Shown here in pieces: positions 50,797 through 58,420 of a stretch of 64,000 nucleotides of DNA. The DNA comes from Lentzea terrae. GTDB taxonomy: Bacteria > Actinomycetota > Actinomycetes > Mycobacteriales > Pseudonocardiaceae. The stretch is taken from assembly GCF_003265345.1 (NCBI RefSeq), contig NZ_QFWW01000059.1, positions 175,238 to 239,237 on the forward strand. The letters run 5' to 3'. The position numbers and the translations under genes are program-made. Under the pieces are notes generated by a model. It did no database searches. It was given only the letters and a program-made list of their open reading frames with translations, and was not told the origin of the DNA. Position 1 is the stretch's first letter. Each line of letters begins with the position of its first letter.

Positions 50797-51861
50797 TTGC
50801 TGAGAAAACGCATCTTGGCGTCTATCGCGGCAGGTGTGATGGCGGCGGCAATGGCCGTCATCGCACCGACCGCTGCTTCACAGGCCGAAGTGTCCGCACA
50901 GGCGTGCACGTACACCAACTGGGTCCAGGGCCAGTGGTACACGGCCGGCTCGATCGTGAAGTTCGAGAACGCGTACTACATCGCCGAGCACGACAATCCT
51001 GGTTACAGCCCAACGGTTTCCACCTGGTACTGGGACCCGTACAACTGCAACGGCGGCGGAGGCGGTGGCGGCACCTGCACGTACACCGACTGGGTGCAGG
51101 GCCAGTGGTACACCGCCGGCTCGATCGTGCGGTTCGAAGGCAGCTTCTACATCGCCGAGCACGACAATCCCGGTTACAGCCCAACGGTTTCCACCTGGTA
51201 CTGGGACCCGTACAACTGCAACGGCGGTGGCGGCGGAGGTGGTGGCGGTGGTGCCATCCTCACCGAGGCCCAGTTCAACCAGATGTTCCCGTCGCGCAAC
51301 AGCTTCTACACCTACAGCGGGCTGACCGCGGCGATGGCGTCGTTCCCGGCCTTCGCGGGCACGGGCAGCGATACGGTGAAGAAGCAGGAGATCGCGGCGG
51401 CGCTCGCGAACTTCTCGCACGAGACCGGTGGCCTCGTGCACGTCGAGGAGATCAACAAGAACAACGACCTCTGCGACGAGAGCCGGCCCTACGGCTGCCC
51501 GCGCGGGACGTACGCCTACTACGGCCGCGGCCCGATCCAGCTGTCGTGGAACTTCAACTACTACTCGGCCGGTCAGCACCTCGGCCTCGACCTGCTGAAC
51601 AACCCGGGCTGGGTGGCGAGCGACGCCGCGATCTCGTGGAAGACGGCGCTCTGGTACTGGAACACGCAGACCGGGCCGGGCACCATGACCCCGCACAACG
51701 CCATGGTGAACGGAGCCGGGTTCGGCGAGACGATCCGCAGCATCAACGGTTCACTGGAGTGCAACGGCGGCAACCCCGCGCAGGTCCAGAGCCGCGTCTC
51801 GAAGTACCAGCAGTTCGTCGGAATCCTCGGCGTGCCGGCCGGAGCGAACCTGTACTGCTAG
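50797..51861 (+). CDS. Secreted GH19 chitinase with two chitin-binding modules
   Basis: A 354-residue chitinase. TTG 50797 is nine bases from AGGAG and gives a good signal peptide (LLRKRILASIAAGVMAAAMA); GTG 50791 is the alternative. Two CBM5/12-like modules (about 37-84 and 94-141), each with WVQGQWYTAGSIV and YWDPYNCN, are joined by poly-Gly linkers to the GH19 domain, whose catalytic Glu are in FSHETGG and HVEEINKNN. The modules and catalytic domain are close copies, the latter of the gene just upstream. It should attack crystalline chitin better than its module-free paralogue. Confidence 0.94.
   Translation: MLRKRILASIAAGVMAAAMAVIAPTAASQAEVSAQACTYTNWVQGQWYTAGSIVKFENAYYIAEHDNPGYSPTVSTWYWDPYNCNGGGGGGGTCTYTDWVQGQWYTAGSIVRFEGSFYIAEHDNPGYSPTVSTWYWDPYNCNGGGGGGGGGGAILTEAQFNQMFPSRNSFYTYSGLTAAMASFPAFAGTGSDTVKKQEIAAALANFSHETGGLVHVEEINKNNDLCDESRPYGCPRGTYAYYGRGPIQLSWNFNYYSAGQHLGLDLLNNPGWVASDAAISWKTALWYWNTQTGPGTMTPHNAMVNGAGFGETIRSINGSLECNGGNPAQVQSRVSKYQQFVGILGVPAGANLYC
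50905..51246 (+). repeat. Tandem 171-bp repeat encoding two chitin-binding modules
   Basis: The module-coding unit beginning at the Cys codon 50905 recurs at 51076, a 171-bp (57-codon) period. The stretch from the IAEHDN codons to the poly-Gly linker is nearly identical at the DNA level, including silent positions, indicating recent duplication or gene conversion. Confidence 0.85.
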
Positions 51862-51898
51862 GACTTGAGCTGTCCTAGTTCGCTCCTAGGTTCAATGC

Positions 51899-52390
51899 AT
51901 GACCATGGAGCTCACGGATCTGCTGCACGAGCTGAACGACCAGCGCAGGACGTTCCGCATCACGATGCGCGGTTTGTCGGAGGCGGACGCGAAGAAGCGC
52001 ACGACCGTCAGCGAGCTCACGCTGGGTGGGTTGCTCAAGCACCTCACCTGGTGTGAGCGCGGCTGGACGCACATCCTGACCGAGCAGCCCCTACCCCCGC
52101 CCGGAATGCTGGACGGCAGTCAGTACACCTGGACGGGTACCGACTTCGAGGAGCTGCTCGCCGAGTACGACGAAGCGGTGCGCGCGACCGACGAGGCTCT
52201 GCGCACCGCTTCGTTGGACAAACTCGTGCCGTTGCCGGAAGCGCCGTGGGACCCGAACCCTCAGCCGATGTCGATCCGGCGGATCGTGCTGCACATCATT
52301 CGCGAGACAGCGCAGCACGCGGGCCACGCCGACATCATGCGAGAGACGCTGGACGGGCAGTCGACCACGGCGTCGCTGTACGAGTTCTAG
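51899..52390 (+). CDS. DinB-family protein
   Basis: A 163-residue four-helix DinB-fold protein. Putative metal His are in LLKHLTWCERGW near residue 48, and in LHIIRETAQHAGHAD near 140. Such enzymes include thiol-dependent transferases (mycothiol/bacillithiol S-transferases); mycothiol use would fit an actinomycete but is inferred. ATG 51905 is an alternative start. Stop overlaps the mycoredoxin gene stop. Confidence 0.9.
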   Translation: MTMELTDLLHELNDQRRTFRITMRGLSEADAKKRTTVSELTLGGLLKHLTWCERGWTHILTEQPLPPPGMLDGSQYTWTGTDFEELLAEYDEAVRATDEALRTASLDKLVPLPEAPWDPNPQPMSIRRIVLHIIRETAQHAGHADIMRETLDGQSTTASLYEF

Positions 52391-52632
52391 GCGGCGAGCT
52401 GTTCCTTCACCTGGTGCAGCGACGGGTTGGTGAGCGCCTTGCCGTTCGGGAAGTGGACGGTCGGCACCGTGCGGTTGCCGCCGTTCACGCTCATCACGAA
52501 GTCGGCCGCGCCCGGCGCCTCCTCGATGTTGATCTCGACGTACTCGATGCCTTCGCGGTCGAGCGAGCTCTTCAGGATCCGGCAGTAGCCGCACCACGAG
52601 GTCGAGTAGACGGTCAGCTGGTCGGGCGCCAT
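52387..52632 (-). CDS. Mycoredoxin-type glutaredoxin
   Basis: An 81-residue thioredoxin-fold protein with the active site TSWCGYC near residue 14 and cis-Pro loop RTVPTVHFPNG. The CGYC motif and size match mycoredoxin-1, which reduces mycothiol mixed disulfides in actinobacteria. Convergent with the DinB gene, sharing CTAG. Confidence 0.92.
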   Translation of the reverse strand: MAPDQLTVYSTSWCGYCRILKSSLDREGIEYVEINIEEAPGAADFVMSVNGGNRTVPTVHFPNGKALTNPSLHQVKEQLAA

Positions 52633-52718
52633 CAGGCTGCACTCCTCATCGAGGTCGAAAGACGGTCATGAGTGTCAACGCTCGACGAGGAGTGCTTCAT
52701 CCCGGGATGCGGCCAAGC

Positions 52719-53846
52719 TCACTTCTTGTGCTTGAGCAGCTTCGACCCCGGCTTCTGCGACTCGAAGTCGAGCTTCGCCCAGTTCTTGTCCTTCGGCACC
52801 GACAGGATCCGCGCCTCGTCCAGCAGTCCGTCGAACGAGCGCTTGCGGCTGTTGCTGCCGGGCGTCTTCTCGTTGTTGCCGATCGTCACGGGCTCGGCTC
52901 CGGCAGTCTTCCACGCGTTGGTGTCGGTCTTGCCAACCTCGAGCTTGCCGTTGATGTAGTAGTAGGCGTTCGGCTTGTCGATGACGAAGACGAAGTGGTA
53001 CCAGGTGTTGTTCTTGACCTTGGTGTAGGCGCCGGACGGCAGCGGGCACCAGTCGTAGTTCGCGACGTCGATGCACGGCTCGGTCTGGTCGCCGCTGCCG
53101 AAGTAGTGGATGCGGAAGCCCGTCTCCCCCTTCGAGAACATCGCGATGTACGCGGCCGGGTGCGTCTTCGCGTTCGACCAGATCGAGAAGGTGCCCTTGG
53201 ACGGCAACGGGTTGAACAAGCTGCTCGACTCGCTGCCCGGCAGCAGGACGTACTCGCTCTTGGCCCGGTTCAGGTTCAGCGCGTTGCCGACGACACCCGC
53301 GCCGGTCGCGTCACCGGTGATGTTGACGCCCTTGCCGTTGAGGTTGCCGGCGGAGTCCTTGTAGCCGTTCGCCGCGCCCTGCTCGGCGAGGTGGTGGGCG
53401 GTGAGCCAGCCGTCGGCCTTCGGGAAGACCTTGGTGCCGTCGCTTTCCGACGCGGCCTCCGGGTTGCCCCATTTCAGGGTGATGGCCTGGCTCGCGTTGT
53501 TGCCCTTGACGTCGGTCCGCACCCAGATCGCCGCCTGCTTGGCGGTCGCGTCCCACTTCTCGATCTCGTACGGCAGCGGCTTGCCGGCCGCGTCGTCGAA
53601 CCTGATGTCCGCGCCGCCGGGTTTGGCCTGGCTGAAGTCGAAGTTGCCGGCGTCGAGCCGCACCGGCACCGGGAAGCCCTTGACGTCGCCCGCGACGTTC
53701 GCGCCCGCTGCCGTCGTGTCGATGGTGATCTTGCGCTGATGTGCCCAGCCCGCCTGCCCGCCTGATGCCGCTGTCGACACTGCCGGCAGCAGCAGGCCGG
53801 TGAGCAACGTGGCCGAGATGGCGAGAGTGCGCCCTGTCTTCTGCAT
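52719..53846 (-). CDS. Secreted DUF2341/LamG protein
   Basis: A 375-residue protein from ATG 53846 with a signal peptide (cleavage after VSTAA near 27). Residues about 30-140 are DUF2341 (HQRKITIDTTAAG, VPVRLDAGNFDF, GGADIRFDD). Residues about 170-365 form a LamG/concanavalin jelly roll with GTFSIWSNA, NNTWYHFVFV and FDGLLDEARIL. Such pairs bind or remodel surface glycans; no catalytic motif can be named. Confidence 0.85.
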   Translation of the reverse strand: MQKTGRTLAISATLLTGLLLPAVSTAASGGQAGWAHQRKITIDTTAAGANVAGDVKGFPVPVRLDAGNFDFSQAKPGGADIRFDDAAGKPLPYEIEKWDATAKQAAIWVRTDVKGNNASQAITLKWGNPEAASESDGTKVFPKADGWLTAHHLAEQGAANGYKDSAGNLNGKGVNITGDATGAGVVGNALNLNRAKSEYVLLPGSESSSLFNPLPSKGTFSIWSNAKTHPAAYIAMFSKGETGFRIHYFGSGDQTEPCIDVANYDWCPLPSGAYTKVKNNTWYHFVFVIDKPNAYYYINGKLEVGKTDTNAWKTAGAEPVTIGNNEKTPGSNSRKRSFDGLLDEARILSVPKDKNWAKLDFESQKPGSKLLKHKK

Positions 53847-54155
53847 GTGGTCCCTTTTGTCCGGGGCGGCGGACACTTGAGGTTCTTACTGGAAACTTTC
53901 TTACCTGTCAGCCCCGCGTCACCCGATCGGAGCAACGGCGGGCGATCGTCAGGCAATCGTCAGGTCAATCCGCGCTACGGCGGGTGAGCATGGTTCGCGC
54001 ACGGCCGACAGATTTCGGGCGTGCAATTCGTCCTGCTTTCCGACAAGTATTGCCGAGCAATTCAGTCACCCATTCGGCGGCCCTTCGCAACACAGGGTTT
54101 CCGATATCGTCTGATTTCCGCCGCCGGTACCACACTTTGGAAAGAAAGGCTGGCC
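53847..54155. other. Divergent intergenic region with GAAACTTTC element
   Basis: This 309-bp gap between the DUF2341 gene and the first DUF4360 gene has no coding frame I trust. It holds a palindromic GAAACTTTC at 53892-53900 inside TTACTGGAAACTTTCTTACC, similar in form to elements found before some actinomycete polysaccharide-degradation genes. There is also a short direct repeat GATCGTCAGGC / AATCGTCAGGT near 53945. Confidence 0.4.
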
Positions 54156-54776
54156 ATGCTGAAAACGGTGCTGGCTGCTGCCCTCATGCTGTCCGCGGTG
54201 GTCGTCGCGCCCGCCGCGCAAGCTGCTACCGACGTTCCCGATTTCGTCACGATCGACGTGGTCACCGTGAACGGTTCCGGCTGTCCCGCCGGCACCGCCG
54301 CGGTCGCGGCCTCGGATGACCGCACCGCGTTCACGGTCACCTACAGCGACTACCTCGCCCAGGCCGGACAGGGTTCCGCACCCACAGACTTCCGCAAGAA
54401 CTGCCAGCTCAACATCAGAGTGACCTATCCGCAGGGCTTCACGTTCGGCATCGCCCAAGCGGACTACCGCGGGTTCGCCCACCTACAGGCCGGGGCGACA
54501 GGTATGGAAAAGGGAAACTACTACTTCCAGGGCATGTCGCAGACCGCGAGCCGCACCCACAACTTCAGCGGCCCGAAGAGCGACAACTGGCAGGCCACCG
54601 ACCGCGCGCAGGTATCGGAAATCATCTACGCGCCGTGCGGTGAAGTCCGGCACCTGAACATCAACACCGAACTGCGGGTCAACGCGGGTTCGTCGAAGAA
54701 CGCGAGCTTCATGACCATGGATTCGACGGACAGCAGCGTGAGCACCAAGTACCAGTTCTCCTGGAAGCGCTGCTGA
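54156..54776 (+). CDS. Secreted DUF4360 protein, copy 1
   Basis: A 206-residue protein from ATG 54156. Signal peptide cleavage after AQA (about 22). The mature beta-rich domain carries DUF4360 traits: VNGSGCPAGTAAVAASDD, DFRKNCQLNIRV, YRGFAHLQAG and a C-terminal FSWKRC. Three or four Cys suggest disulfides. Function unknown. About 60 percent identical to the protein encoded directly downstream. Confidence 0.88.
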   Translation: MLKTVLAAALMLSAVVVAPAAQAATDVPDFVTIDVVTVNGSGCPAGTAAVAASDDRTAFTVTYSDYLAQAGQGSAPTDFRKNCQLNIRVTYPQGFTFGIAQADYRGFAHLQAGATGMEKGNYYFQGMSQTASRTHNFSGPKSDNWQATDRAQVSEIIYAPCGEVRHLNINTELRVNAGSSKNASFMTMDSTDSSVSTKYQFSWKRC

Positions 54777-54833
54777 CACAGGCACCAATGCCGCCGCCCG
54801 TTCATTGTTGATCCCCAGACGGAAAGGTGCCTC

Positions 54834-55478
54834 ATGCTCAACACACTGGCCGCGGCCGCGTTCGCGATGTCGACGATCATCATCCCGCCCGGCGGCGCCC
54901 CCGGCACCACGCCGCCGCCGGACATCATCACCATCGACGTCGTGACGATCAACGGTTCGGGGTGCAAGCCGGGAACGGCAGCGGTCGCCGTCTCCCCGGA
55001 CAACAAGGCGTTCACCGTCACCTACAGCGAGTTCATGGCGCAGGTCGGTCCCGAGGCGAAACCCACCGACTTCCGCAAGAACTGCCAGCTGAACCTGCGC
55101 GTGAACGTGCCGTCCGGCTTCACCTACGGCATCGCGTCCACCGACTACCGCGGCTTCGCGCACCTCGAGCGCGGCGCCACGGCCCTGGAAAAGGCGAACT
55201 ACTACTTCCAGGGAATGTCGGAAACGGCCTACAAGCAGCACAACTACAAGGGCCCGTTCAGCGACGACTGGCAGGCGACCGACACGACCGACGTCGCGGC
55301 GATCGTCTACCACCCGTGCGGTGAGAAGCGAAACTTCAACATCAACACGGAGCTGCGGGTCATGGCCGGCACCTCCGACCCGAAGAAGGTCACCAGCTTC
55401 ATCTCGATGGACTCCACGGACGGGTCGATCGAGACGACGTACCACTTCGCCTGGAAGCAGTGCCCGCCCAGGCCGTGA
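54834..55478 (+). CDS. DUF4360 protein, copy 2
   Basis: A 214-residue paralogue of the preceding gene (INGSGCKPGTAAVAVSPD, DFRKNCQLNLRV, YRGFAHLERG, FAWKQC). Its N-terminus is a shorter, weaker signal sequence followed by a Gly/Pro stretch. ATG 54834 follows GAAAGGTG. The two probably arose by tandem duplication and may act on the same target. Confidence 0.87.
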   Translation: MLNTLAAAAFAMSTIIIPPGGAPGTTPPPDIITIDVVTINGSGCKPGTAAVAVSPDNKAFTVTYSEFMAQVGPEAKPTDFRKNCQLNLRVNVPSGFTYGIASTDYRGFAHLERGATALEKANYYFQGMSETAYKQHNYKGPFSDDWQATDTTDVAAIVYHPCGEKRNFNINTELRVMAGTSDPKKVTSFISMDSTDGSIETTYHFAWKQCPPRP

Positions 55479-55558
55479 CCCTCACCCCCGGTGCCGGGCA
55501 CTCCTGCGACAGGGGTGCCCGGCATCTCCCTTTGCTGAGAAGATCGTCCCAGCAGACC

Positions 55559-56178
55559 GTGCGCGTCACCGCGAACGGCCGGCAGATCGCGGTCGCGGCG
55601 CCGTCCGGACAGGAGTGCCGGCGGCTGCTCGGATCCGGGGTGCGGGGCACGGCGCTGCGGTTCCCGGTCTTCCCGAGCTCAGGCCCTTCCCTGGTCGCGC
55701 GCGGTGACCGGCCGGACGAACTGGTGCTGTGGCAGCGCCGATCGACTTCAGCGTCGCGGACGAGACCGAGCGCGATCTTTCGCCGCTGTACGTCGACTCG
55801 GACGAGCCCTGGCGGTGGGGCGTGTACTTCCGCCGCGCGGGAACCTGGTGGAACCTGCACGACGACGGCAAGGTCACGCTCAAACCGTCGACCGGAGACA
55901 TCCACCAGCCCGGTGTGGGCGACGCGATCATCACCGCCCCGCCGGGCGAGGACGTGCTGGGCCTGACGACCGTCGGCGGCAGCCTCGCGTTGCTGACCCG
56001 CGAAGGCGACGTCATCCGGGCCCGGACCGAGGACGACGTGCGCACGGTCGTCGAGGTCGCCGGGCCGGTGCTGCGACACCACGAGCTGCCGTGGATCGGC
56101 GTGCAGCGTTCACCACACCTGGTCGAGGTGATCGACATCGCCACCGGCGCGGTGCTGCACGACACCAGCACCGGGTGA
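55559..56178 (+). pseudogene. Frameshifted gene of unknown function
   Basis: Two frames with strong third-position GC abut at about 55729. The first (from GTG 55559, possibly earlier) encodes VRVTANGRQIAVAAPSGQE to PDELVLW; the second continues with APIDFSVADETERDLSPL, YFRRAGTWWNLHDDGKV and LLTREGDVIRA up to the stop at 56178. A single missing base would join them. The product, about 205 residues, has the short beta-strand repeats of a small propeller-like protein. If not a frameshift, the second part could be its own gene from GTG 55729. Confidence 0.45.
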
Positions 56179-57414
56179 TCAGATCAGGAACCGGTACGCC
56201 GTCGTGCCCGGTGCCACGTGCTGGATCTTGAGCGGGGACTCCTTCATCCGCCCCCACAGCAGGTCGTAGTCCTCGCGGCGTCCCAGCTCGATGCACACCA
56301 GCGCGGCGCCGGTCTCCCGGTTGTCGCGCTTGATGTACTCGAACAGCACGATGTCGTCGTCCTTGCCGAGCACCTCGTCGAGGAACCTGCGCAGCGCGCC
56401 CGGCTCCTGCGGGAACTCCACCAGGAAGTAGTGCTTGAGGCCGCGGTGGACCATCGAGCGCTCGACGACCTCGGCGTAGCGGGAGACGTCGTTGTTGCCG
56501 CCGGAGAGCAGGCAGACGACCGTGGAGTCGGGCGCCACCGAGATCTCCTCCAGCAGCGCCGCCGAGGCGAGCGCGCCCGCGGGCTCGGCGATGATGCCGT
56601 CGATCTGGTAAAGCTCCAGCATCTCCGTGCAGACCGCGCCCTCGGCCACGCTCAGCAGCTCGGCACCGCTGTCGCGCACCATCGGGAACGTCACCTCGCC
56701 GGCGCGGCGGACCGCGGCGCCGTCGACGAACGTGTCGACCTCCGGCAGCGTCACCGGGTGGCCCGCCTGCATCGCGGCGATCATGCTGGCCGCGCCCGCG
56801 GGCTCGACGCCGATCACGCGGGTGCGCGGGAAGCGCTCCTTGAACCACGTGCCGACGCCGGAGAGCAGGCCGCCGCCGCCGACGGGCACCACGACCACGT
56901 CGGGTGCGCCGCCGAGCTGCTGCACGATCTCCAGGCCGACGGTGCCCTGGCCGGCGACCGTGCGGCGGTCGTCGAAGGCCGGCACCAGGGTCGCGCCCGT
57001 GGAGGCGGCGTACTCCTTGGCGAGTGCGGCGGCGTCGTCGTAGGTGTCGCCGTCGACGACCAGCTGCACCATGCCCTGGCCCAGCGCGGAGATGCGGTCG
57101 CGCTTCTGCCGCGGGGTGGTGCGGGGGACGTGCACGCGGCCCTCGATGCCGAGGCGGCGGCACGCGTAGGCCATGCCCTGGCCGTGGTTGCCCGCCGACG
57201 CGCAGACCGCGCCGCCGAACGCGAACTCGGTCTGGCACAGCAGGTTGAAGGCGCCGCGCAGCTTGTACGAACGGCCGACCTGGAGGTCCTCGCGCTTGAA
57301 CCACACGCGCGCGCCGGTGCGCTCGGACAACCGCTGGTTCACCTCGAGCGGCGTGGTGCGGGCGACTCCACCGAGCCGGGCTGCGGCCGCGGACACCTCA
57401 TCAGCGAAGGACAT
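56179..57414 (-). CDS. ilvA: Threonine ammonia-lyase (biosynthetic type)
   Basis: A 411-residue PLP enzyme deaminating Thr to 2-oxobutanoate, the first step to isoleucine. PLP Lys is in RSYKLRGAF near residue 51, the phosphate loop GGGGLLSG near 185, and SAGNHGQG near 74. A single C-terminal ACT-like domain (about 335-410, YFLVEFPQEPGALRRFLDE) would bind isoleucine or valine for feedback. Length matches single-ACT actinobacterial enzymes. Confidence 0.95.
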   Translation of the reverse strand: MSFADEVSAAAARLGGVARTTPLEVNQRLSERTGARVWFKREDLQVGRSYKLRGAFNLLCQTEFAFGGAVCASAGNHGQGMAYACRRLGIEGRVHVPRTTPRQKRDRISALGQGMVQLVVDGDTYDDAAALAKEYAASTGATLVPAFDDRRTVAGQGTVGLEIVQQLGGAPDVVVVPVGGGGLLSGVGTWFKERFPRTRVIGVEPAGAASMIAAMQAGHPVTLPEVDTFVDGAAVRRAGEVTFPMVRDSGAELLSVAEGAVCTEMLELYQIDGIIAEPAGALASAALLEEISVAPDSTVVCLLSGGNNDVSRYAEVVERSMVHRGLKHYFLVEFPQEPGALRRFLDEVLGKDDDIVLFEYIKRDNRETGAALVCIELGRREDYDLLWGRMKESPLKIQHVAPGTTAYRFLI

Positions 57415-57482
57415 GACACTACATCTTCCGTGAACGACTTGGGCCTGACACGCGTACCCCTAGAAAGACAGGGGAGGTGCTC

Positions 57483-58337
57483 GTGTTTCGCCTTGTGGGC
57501 GTACTGACGCTGCTCATGATGGTCTCCGCGGTTCCCGCGCACGCCCATGGCGCGCCCACTGACCCCGCGAGCAGGGCTTTTCTCTGCTCACCTGGTCAGG
57601 CAACAGCATCATCCTCGCCCTGCCGGAATGCCATTCGGGCGGGGTTGCCGTCCACGGAGTGGGACAACATCCGGCTGGCGAACGTGGCCGGGCGGGACAC
57701 CGCCAGGGTGCCCGACGGCAAGCTGTGCAGCGCGGGGATCGCCAAGTACGCGGGGCTCGACGCGCCGACCGCCGAGTGGCCCGCGACGAAGCTCAAGAGC
57801 ACCGCCTTCACCTACCGGGCGACGATCCCGCACCAGGGGTCGTTCCGGTTCTACGTGACGCGCGAGGGCTACTCACCGAGCCGCGCGCTGCGGTGGGCGG
57901 ACCTGGAACAGTTCCTGAGCGTGCCCACTCCCCCGCTGGTCAACGGCGCCTACGAGTTCAAGGTGCAGCTGCCGAAGAGGACCGGCCGCCACCTGATCTA
58001 CACCGTCTGGCAGAACACCGACACACCCGACACGTACTACTCGTGCACGGACGTCGAGATCGCGGCACCAGCAGCACCGGCACCAGCGCCGGCACCAGCC
58101 GCTCCTCCTGCGCCGCAAGCGAAGCCGGTCCCGCCGGCCCAGACCGCGGCACCGGTGTCGAGCCCCGCGGTGCCCTCCACGCCGAAATCGAGCACGCCAC
58201 GACCCGTCCCTGTTGCGTCGAGCGCCGAACAACCTCCTTCCAGCGCAACGAGGTTCGGCATGTCCGCAGTGGTAGCGGCACTGGGCGGCCTGGTCGTGCT
58301 GGGCGGAATCATGTTGTGGCGCAAAAGAATTCTGTGA
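57483..58337 (+). CDS. AA10 lytic polysaccharide monooxygenase, membrane-anchored
   Basis: A 284-residue protein from GTG 57483 (GGGGAGG upstream). Signal cleavage after AHA leaves His as the mature N-terminus (HGAPTDPASRAFLC), the first half of the copper His brace; the second His is in TIPHQGSFRFYVT near residue 121. The AA10 domain ends near 195. A Pro/Ala-rich linker (about 196-255) leads to one helix (VVAALGGLVVLGGIMLW) and a basic tail RKRIL. It should oxidatively cleave chitin or cellulose while tethered to the membrane. Confidence 0.92.
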   Translation: MFRLVGVLTLLMMVSAVPAHAHGAPTDPASRAFLCSPGQATASSSPCRNAIRAGLPSTEWDNIRLANVAGRDTARVPDGKLCSAGIAKYAGLDAPTAEWPATKLKSTAFTYRATIPHQGSFRFYVTREGYSPSRALRWADLEQFLSVPTPPLVNGAYEFKVQLPKRTGRHLIYTVWQNTDTPDTYYSCTDVEIAAPAAPAPAPAPAAPPAPQAKPVPPAQTAAPVSSPAVPSTPKSSTPRPVPVASSAEQPPSSATRFGMSAVVAALGGLVVLGGIMLWRKRIL

Positions 58338-58352
58338 ACGTACCGGTCCCCA

Positions 58353-58368
58353 ATAGGTCTGGACCACC
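58353..58368. promoter_or_regulatory. DasR-like operator upstream of ThuA-ricin gene
   Basis: ATAGGTCTGGACCACC matches the dre consensus ACTGGTCTAGACCACT in the GGTCT-GACCAC core. It lies 53 bp before the ATG at 58421 and 16 bp after the LPMO stop. Confidence 0.6.
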
Positions 58369-58420
58369 CCTACGATGATCTTCGGGCGCGCAACCCTGCG
58401 AAGTAGAGGTGTGTGCCCGC

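Noticed and set aside
49998..51861. Assembly duplication of one chitinase gene
   Set aside because: The two catalytic domains differ at many positions, both in DNA and protein, and only one has binding modules.
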